Positions 58,544 to 64,000 of a DNA stretch of 64,000 nt are shown here, piece by piece. Each line of letters starts with the position of its first letter. Position 1 is the first letter of the stretch. Below the pieces are notes generated by a model. It had not been told where the DNA came from. It did not search any database and was given only the letters and a program-made list of their open reading frames with translations. The position numbers were made by a program, and so were the translations under genes. The stretch comes from Persicaria tinctoria (Eukaryota; Streptophyta; Magnoliopsida; Caryophyllales; Polygonaceae): contig JBANSL010000004.1 of assembly GCA_037127255.1 (NCBI GenBank), positions 24,063,967 through 24,127,966 of the forward strand. Reading direction: 5' to 3'.

Positions 58544-59190
58544 AAGTGCGAATGCAACCCTTTCGGGTTGTTGTTCAAACCCTCACGACATTTTGTTCAA
58601 GCCCTTACGGGATTTGGTTCGAACCCTTTCGGGATTTACTGGTGTTGACATATACCTCTATGGTAAGACGTGTTCTTTAGAATGTGTTCATACAAAACAA
58701 AATGCATATTCTGAAGGAGGTGAAAAGACGCGCATAAAAAATAAGACTAGGTGGTTGTAGATGACTTGGAAATCATAAAGTCTATTAGCAAAATACCATT
58801 TTACCTATTGAATATTGACAATATAGATAATAAAAAAAATTACATTATAATCTTTTTCATTTTTATAAAATATTTATAGTTTTGTCCTGAAAGATAAAAG
58901 TCTTGCTCCCGTTTGTCCATCTCTCCTCCTCATGTCCACGAATTTCTTATGATTTTGGTTCGATTGTAGACCGATCTATATATCACTACAATAAATTCAG
59001 ACATATAATATAACTTTCTCTTTAATTTTGGGTAGATATGTGGTCAAATAGGGGTTTCTTTTGAAAATCAATTTTTTTTTAAAAAAAAAAAAACTACAAA
59101 TCTTAATTGATTTTTGGTTGTTTTTTTGTTTTTGTTTTTGTTTTTCTTAAACCATAGATGTGGTGGTATTTGTAAAGAATGGCTTGAATA
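58544..59190. other. Short repeats and AT-rich DNA
   Basis: At 58552-58650 four copies of a unit like CCCTTTCGGGATTTGGTTCGA alternate. The remainder is AT-rich (TTTTTAATAAA, TTTTTGTTTTTG). No gene is supported. Confidence 0.5.
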
Positions 59191-60194
59191 TCGTTAGAAA
59201 TATCGGATTTAGTAGCATTTACTCTCGATTCAAACCTCGTTGTCCACTCGATAATCTCGGTTGAGGTAAGAATGGAGGCTCGGTGAATATTTTGAACAAA
59301 ATTACCTTGATGAAATTCGTTGATTTAAAATGATATACATATCTCGCTTAGACTTAGTGAAAACGAAGAAATGAAATGAAAAATGAGGAACAAAACACGC
59401 GATTTGTTTACATAATTCAGGAAACCTTACCATGTCGGATTTGAAGAGGGGAGATCCAGTCCCAGAATCTACTAAGCATCAGAGAACAAAGTTACAAGTT
59501 TTTTCTACAACGACACAAGCAACTAAGGAACCTCACACTCGAACACTAGAAGAAAGGAAGTATGAAGGAAGAAGAAGTCTCGGATTTGAGGCTTCCATGA
59601 ACAGTTGACGAGGGAAACCTTTTATACTCCTCCATTGAGCTAGGGTTTCAAGTGAGCTCCTCCGAGTCACTCTGCTAGGGTTTCACACACTTGAGGCTTT
59701 CATGAATAGTGGACGAGGGAAGCCTTTTATATCTTCCATTGAGCTAGGGTTTCAATTGAGCTCCTCCGGGTCACCACTGAGAGAGTGTGAGCTTTTGATT
59801 ATATTGGACTGGATCAAATCCAACAAAAAGAATCTCAATTATGGTTTTCAGATAAAGGCTTTCTGAAATAATGTACACGTTATATCTCATATAATATGGT
59901 CACTAGTTTGAGATCAAGTCCAAACCTAGACATATGACTATGGCCAAGGGTCCTTGCAACCTCAAACATGTGTCCTATATTATTGAGCACACGACAAATA
60001 TTATTTCATCACATGAATGATTTTGTAATTGTTAATGTCTAAGTGCTAATGTCGCACACATGCCTAAACTATTACAATGTACAAGTTTAAAGAACCGCAA
60101 CAATTTGCCTTCCTAAACTTGACATTACTCCTTAGTTCTCTGCCGCCTTAGGGACTTGGTGTCTCTCCCGTCCGTCCTCGATCCAGGTTGTAAC
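59191..60194 (-). repeat. Probable LTR region of the minus-strand copia relic
   Basis: The region lies where the 3' LTR of the element at 60240-61530 would be, and starts near GTTAGAAATATCGG. A 105-bp tandem duplication at 59588-59797 contains, on the minus strand, TATAAAAGG (second copy GATATAAAAGG), so the promoter part may have been doubled. The LTR borders are not resolved. Confidence 0.45.
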
Positions 60195-60708
60195 TTTTGC
60201 TAAGGCGCATTCCAGATATGCATGGCATCTCTACAATAAGCAAACTTATCTATATATTGTGACAATCTCAGTGCCAAAATCACAAGGATTCAAAGCACTC
60301 TTAATCTTGCACGCATTAAGCAATTCGTGTTTGACTTTCTTCCTGATGTAACGAAACCTAAGATCAATATGTTTTGTTCTTTCATGATATAGGGGGTCTT
60401 TGCACAGATAAATAGCACTTTGGTTATCAATATACACAGTTGACAGATAAGTTTTGCTAAGGCGCATTCCAGATATGCATGGCATCTCTACAATAAGCAA
60501 ACTTATCTATATATTGTGACAATCTCAGTGCCAAAATCATAAGGATTCAAAGCACTCTTAATCTTGCACGCATTAAGCAATTTGTGTTTGACTTTCTTCC
60601 TGATGTAACGAAACCTAAGATCAATATGTTTTGTTCTTTCATGATATAGGGGGTCTTTGCACAGATAAATAGCACTTTGGTTATCAATATACACAGTTGA
60701 CAGATAAG
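60195..60708. repeat. 257-bp tandem duplication
   Basis: Two nearly identical copies (60195-60451 and 60452-60708) both begin TTTTGCTAAGGCGCATTCC and end TTGACAGATAAG. Each encodes, on the minus strand, the same RNase H tail (TVYIDNQSAIYLCKDPLYHE). Only a few base differences are seen, so the duplication is fairly young. Confidence 0.92.
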
Positions 60709-61530
60709 TTTTCTTCTCAATTTCCTCTAGAAGTCGCCTGAGCCAAATAGCTTCCTTAGCTGGCTCAGTAGCAACCATGTATTCATCTTATGTGGAAGAG
60801 AGAGCTACTACATATCGCTGTTAAGATTTCCAAGACACACAATTGCCATCCCAAGTGAAAAAGAAGGCAATAATAGATTTTCTATTATCTCTATTGCTAG
60901 CATAATCAGAATCTATAGCCAACAAGATCATGTTTAGAGTTGTGTTTGGAATAAACCAAGCATTTGTTCTCAGTACCACACATATATCTCAACAAATATT
61001 TCATAGCATTCCAATGGGGTTCATCAAGATTAGACATAAATCTACTCAACACACTATTAGAAAAGGCAATAGAGTACACAACATACCATACATGACAGAC
61101 TAGACCAGACCCTACTCCTGTATCATAAGACACTTTGCTCATTTTCTGGATCTCAAATTGGGATTGTGGACATTGCTTCTTAGATAACTCAAAGTACCCT
61201 CCTAAAGGGACACCCGCAGGTTTAGAGTTAAGCATAAGAAACCTATCAAGGACCTTATGAACATATTCAGGCTGAGATAACAACATAAGCTTTCTTTTTA
61301 TATATCTGTGAATATTAATACCAAGGATCTTTTGAGCGTGTCTTAAGTCTTTCATATCAAAATGCAATTTCAAATCTCTATTAACTCTAGAAACGAGAAT
61401 CATAGAATTGGATACAATAAGAATGTCATCCACGTATAAGAGCATATAGAAAGGAGAGTGTGAACCAGCACCTTTGAAATAAAAGTATCAAATTCACTTC
61501 TATGAAAGCCGAGCTTAATCATGCAAGAGT
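60240..61530 (-). pseudogene. Ty1/copia reverse transcriptase and RNase H remnant
   Basis: On the minus strand: MLLYVDDILIVSNSM (reverse transcriptase active site, about 61440), KDLRHAQKILGINIHR, then MKYLLRYMCGTENKCLVY, then RNase H with MVATEPAKEAIWLRRLLEE and the duplicated IDNQSAIYLCKDPLYHE. A shift lies near 61450 (YFYFKGAGSHSPFYMLLYVDD needs it), and stops lie near 60820-60900. Gag, integrase and the first half of the reverse transcriptase are absent. Confidence 0.85.
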
Positions 61531-61679
61531 CTAACTTCATATTCCAATATCTAGGGTGTGTGAATAATGTTGCGTTTCAAGTCATTTATTGGGAAAGAAG
61601 AGCGAAAAACTTACACAAATTCTTTTCCCTTCAAATAAGATATCCAAAAACTATTGCACATAAGTATGAAACGACTTAC

Positions 61680-61895
61680 AAGAGTTTTACAACATTACCA
61701 ATCACAAGTTGGTGTAGTGGTTATGGGGCTACATCCCATGCCTCGAGGTTCGAAGTTCGAATCCCCGTGGAAACATGGAGACGCTTGTGAGTGGGAGGGT
61801 CAACCCCTTAAATGGGCCTACAGTAACCCGATCCAGATGTAGAGTGGGCTAAGCCCACTTGAACTGGAAAGGATAAAAGAGTTTTACAACATTAC
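61680..61895 (+). mobile_element. tRNA-derived SINE with 19-bp target duplication
   Basis: The element (61699-61876) lies between two perfect copies of AAGAGTTTTACAACATTAC, at 61680-61698 and 61877-61895. Its head has a polymerase III A box (TTGGTGTAGTGGTTATGG) and a B box (GGTTCGAAGTTCGAATCCC) in tRNA-like spacing. The tail contains CACTTGAACTGGAAAGGAT. It is non-coding, about 178 bp, and copied by LINE machinery in trans. Confidence 0.92.
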
Positions 61896-62308
61896 AAGAC
61901 TTTTACAAGAACAATTAGTTGTTGGTTTGGAGTGAATCCCGACTACAACAAAATGCCGAAATTTTACTAAAATCATCAACACAGGAGCAAGGCACTGCTT
62001 CGTCAAGCATGTACCTCTGAAATTCCATTTGGGAACTTAACTTTCTACTTGACCATAAGAAAACAAATACGATTACCTCTATAAGATATTCACGCTCCAC
62101 ACTTGATAACAGTTGCCTCCATGATACACTACAACAACAACAACATCAACCCAGCATATTCCGCCCAAATCGATTCACAAATCAGCCTAGGTTGATGAAT
62201 AAATTATTCAAGATACCTGAATTGAAGCAACTTATTCTACAGTTTTTTGTTGGAGATGTGAATAAATGATGCTCCATACCTAGAACAGGCAACCAATAAA
62301 GTTCCAAA
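61896..62308. other. 3' flank of the hydroxy-acid oxidase gene
   Basis: This presumably contains the 3' untranslated region and terminator of the minus-strand gene. A CTACAACAACAACAACATC run at 62128-62146 is the complement of a (GTT)n tail, as seen on some plant RTE-type retroposons. No other feature is visible. Confidence 0.4.
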
Positions 62309-63318
62309 TTAGAGCATGGACTGGAACTTGTCCTCACTTGTCCTTACTCGGTTCCTGGTGATATCTTTCAGAGTACGACATCCAGCAAGCGCCATCGTAA
62401 TCTCCAGCTCATCCTTTAGCATCTCCAGTACTTGCCTAACTCCGCCTTCTCCCCTGGCTGCCAATCCAAAGATCACTGGCCTTCCAACCTACGCACATAC
62501 CAAAACGGTATCAAGCTAAGCTGGACAGATGAGTTTGTGAATCCTTGCAAGTAAGAACTCTTACAAGAACAGCTTGTGCACGCGCTAAAGCCTTGAAGAT
62601 GTCTGTTCCACGTCGAATTCCTCCATCAAACAGGACAGGAACTCTTGCTTCGACAGCATTGACGACCTGGCAATGTATTTGAACCAACCCATTTAACCAT
62701 AACTAATTATTAGCACAGGGTGTATTTGATTTTGTTTTGACATGAACCTCTTCCAACGCGGAGATGGAGGCTGGGGAGTAATCTAATTGGCGAGCTCCAT
62801 GATTCGAGACTATGATACCATCTACTCCAACCTCCACTGCTTTTGTTGCTGTTTGAAGATTTGTGAGTTAAGACATACATAAAGGCAATCACAGGTATAT
62901 GAAAAGATGTCTTCAACTACTGAATTTAGGAGAGGTGGATGTACCGTCTTCCCTCGTCAGCACCCCCTTGATCAGAACAGGCAATTTTGTGATCGATCTC
63001 AACCAATCTATGTCCTGCGAAGCTTGTAAAGATTACAAGCTCAAGCTTCGACTTCTCTTAATCTACCTGAGCTTTAACGGAGTCTTTCCAAGTATCAAGT
63101 ATTTATAAGCTAATTAGGATTACCTTCCAGTTCAAGGACGAATCAATTGCTCTTATTGTCGATGCTTCAACACCCGAACCCTTGTCCTACACAAGTTGGT
63201 AACATTAACTGACGACTGTGATTGTCGAATTACATTACAGACATAACTTATTAGAAAGAAATTAACTCTTAGAACTCACAGAGATGTAATCTTCCAAGTT
63301 CTTAAACTGAGGTGAAAT
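62309..63318 (-). pseudogene. (S)-2-hydroxy-acid oxidase (HAOX/glycolate oxidase family), 3' half, broken
   Basis: Minus-strand exons: 63318(cut)-63280, 63186-63124, 63014-62945, 62848-62748, 62667-62565 and 62488-62309. They encode LEDYIS, the DIDWLRSITKLPVLIKGVL block, the active-site [13 protein letters not shown], the FMN-phosphate site [12 protein letters not shown] and [16 protein letters not shown]. The C-terminus is SML, a PTS1-like peroxisomal signal reported for HAOX proteins. These enzymes oxidise 2-hydroxy acids with FMN and release H2O2. The 103-bp exon has one extra A in the AAA run at 62640-62642, which moves [10 protein letters not shown] out of frame. The most upstream exon in the window is cut at 63318 by an LTR, so the gene is unlikely to work unless intact exons lie beyond the insertion. 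Confidence 0.85.
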
Positions 63319-64000
63319 CTGTTGTGTTTCCCTCCTATATGGGGGAAGAGTCCAATGGACTATTTACCATATTGTTTTTACCATGTGAAGTTTTACCCTA
63401 CCTCCTTTATAAAAGGGGATGTCTTTCCATTTGGGAAAGTAAGAGAGAGAAAACAAAGAGAGAGAAAACCAAGAGTGAGAAAGGGAGAAAAAGAGAGACT
63501 TTGGAGAGAATTTCGTATGCTACTATTCAGCCCAATTTGAAGTGCCCCGATCGACGACCAAACGACCTCCGATTGGGACGATTTTCTGGTATGTTGTTCA
63601 CCTCATCATAGGCTTCATTTTGTACGGTTGGATCGTCGTTTTGAGCCTCCAATCTCATATCCCCTTTGTTAGGGTTCTCTCTTGGGTTTTGTTGATTTCC
63701 ACCAATTGGGTGATGATAGTTGGAGATTTGGCCAAGCTTGTTGATGCTTGATGATGTTGTATGCCTCTAGCTTTGTCTAGGGAAGATTGTACCCACTTGT
63801 TATTGTTGATAGTGGAAGTTTCTGTCTCCCGTGGTTTTTTCCCCGTTTTGGGGTTTCCACGTAAATCTGGTGTTCTTTGTGCTTGGTTATTTATCTTCTG
63901 TTTGTGTCTGATTGTTGGTTTGGGTTGCTTGAGTTTGGCTCTCTGGTTTACAGTTCTTGTCCATCCCGATTCGTGTGTGTTAAAAGGGTTTGTCTGACGT
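63319..64000 (+). repeat. LTR of a copia-like element, cut by the window edge
   Basis: It starts TGTTGTGTTTCCCTCC inside an exon of the hydroxy-acid oxidase gene. A TATA box (TTTATAAAAGG, 63407-63416) has a purine-rich leader after it. Further on are TTGTACCCACTTG and TTTTCCCCGTTTTGGGG-like blocks ending with CCACGTAAATC, common near the end of copia LTRs. The 5 bp before it (AAATC) should be repeated after the far end, outside this window. Confidence 0.72.

Noticed and set aside
61700..61780. Functional tRNA gene
   Set aside because: A and B boxes are tRNA-like, but there is no cloverleaf acceptor stem and the unit is flanked by a 19-bp target duplication, so it is a SINE.

Overview
The window is nuclear DNA of a flowering plant, most likely a eudicot. 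Genes have short GT-AG introns, intergenic DNA is AT-rich, and the mobile elements are plant types: Stowaway-like MITEs, a Mutator-like element (MULE), CACTA elements, Athila-like and Tat-like Ty3 elements, Ty1/copia elements, LINE tails and tRNA-derived SINEs. No species can be named. There is no bacterial-style operon or CRISPR content.

Host genes lie at the two ends. On the left, 1127..4055 (+) is an intact five-exon DUF630/DUF632 gene of the NRG2/REL2-like family. On the right are an intact four-exon secretory-type glutaredoxin with a CPYS active site (51344..52489, +) and, convergent with it, an intact nine-exon QUASIMODO2/PMT26-like methyltransferase (57628..53479, -). The 3' half of a 2-hydroxy-acid oxidase gene (63318..62309, -) follows. 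It is broken by a one-base frameshift and by an LTR that runs off the window edge.

The middle (about 4.8 to 49.4 kb) is nested mobile DNA. A MULE (5206..20452, 9-bp target duplication TTTAATAAA) carries a decayed MURA transposase (+) and a convergent DUF1985/Ulp1-protease gene (-). That second gene is split by a young non-autonomous Athila-like LTR element (11335..18614, duplication GTGGG) that keeps gag and protease but no reverse transcriptase or integrase. Next comes a copia-like LTR (from 20809) cut by a decayed Tat-lineage Ty3 element (21264..33647). A CACTA element (23508..27635, duplication ATC) sits in that element's gag. A solo LTR related to the Athila-like element (34458..36339, duplication TTGCC) and a minus-strand copia-type LTR with a tRNA-Met primer site (from 36587) follow. 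A copia relic is then split by a second CACTA element (38444..43866), which carries three exons copied from an EPS15/EH-domain host gene. A second copia relic ends at about 49.4 kb.

The observation I would follow first is a short palindromic TCGA motif family. It is scattered through both the LTRs and the coding part of the Athila-like element. In the related solo LTR the motifs are present but their centre has changed together, from TCGAGATCGA to TCGATATCGA. Other points are the MULE's Ulp1 cargo with its catalytic residues still in place, the 78-bp frame-preserving repeats at the 3' end of the Tat element, the gene fragment inside the CACTA element, and the broken hydroxy-acid oxidase gene. 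All similarities were judged by eye.
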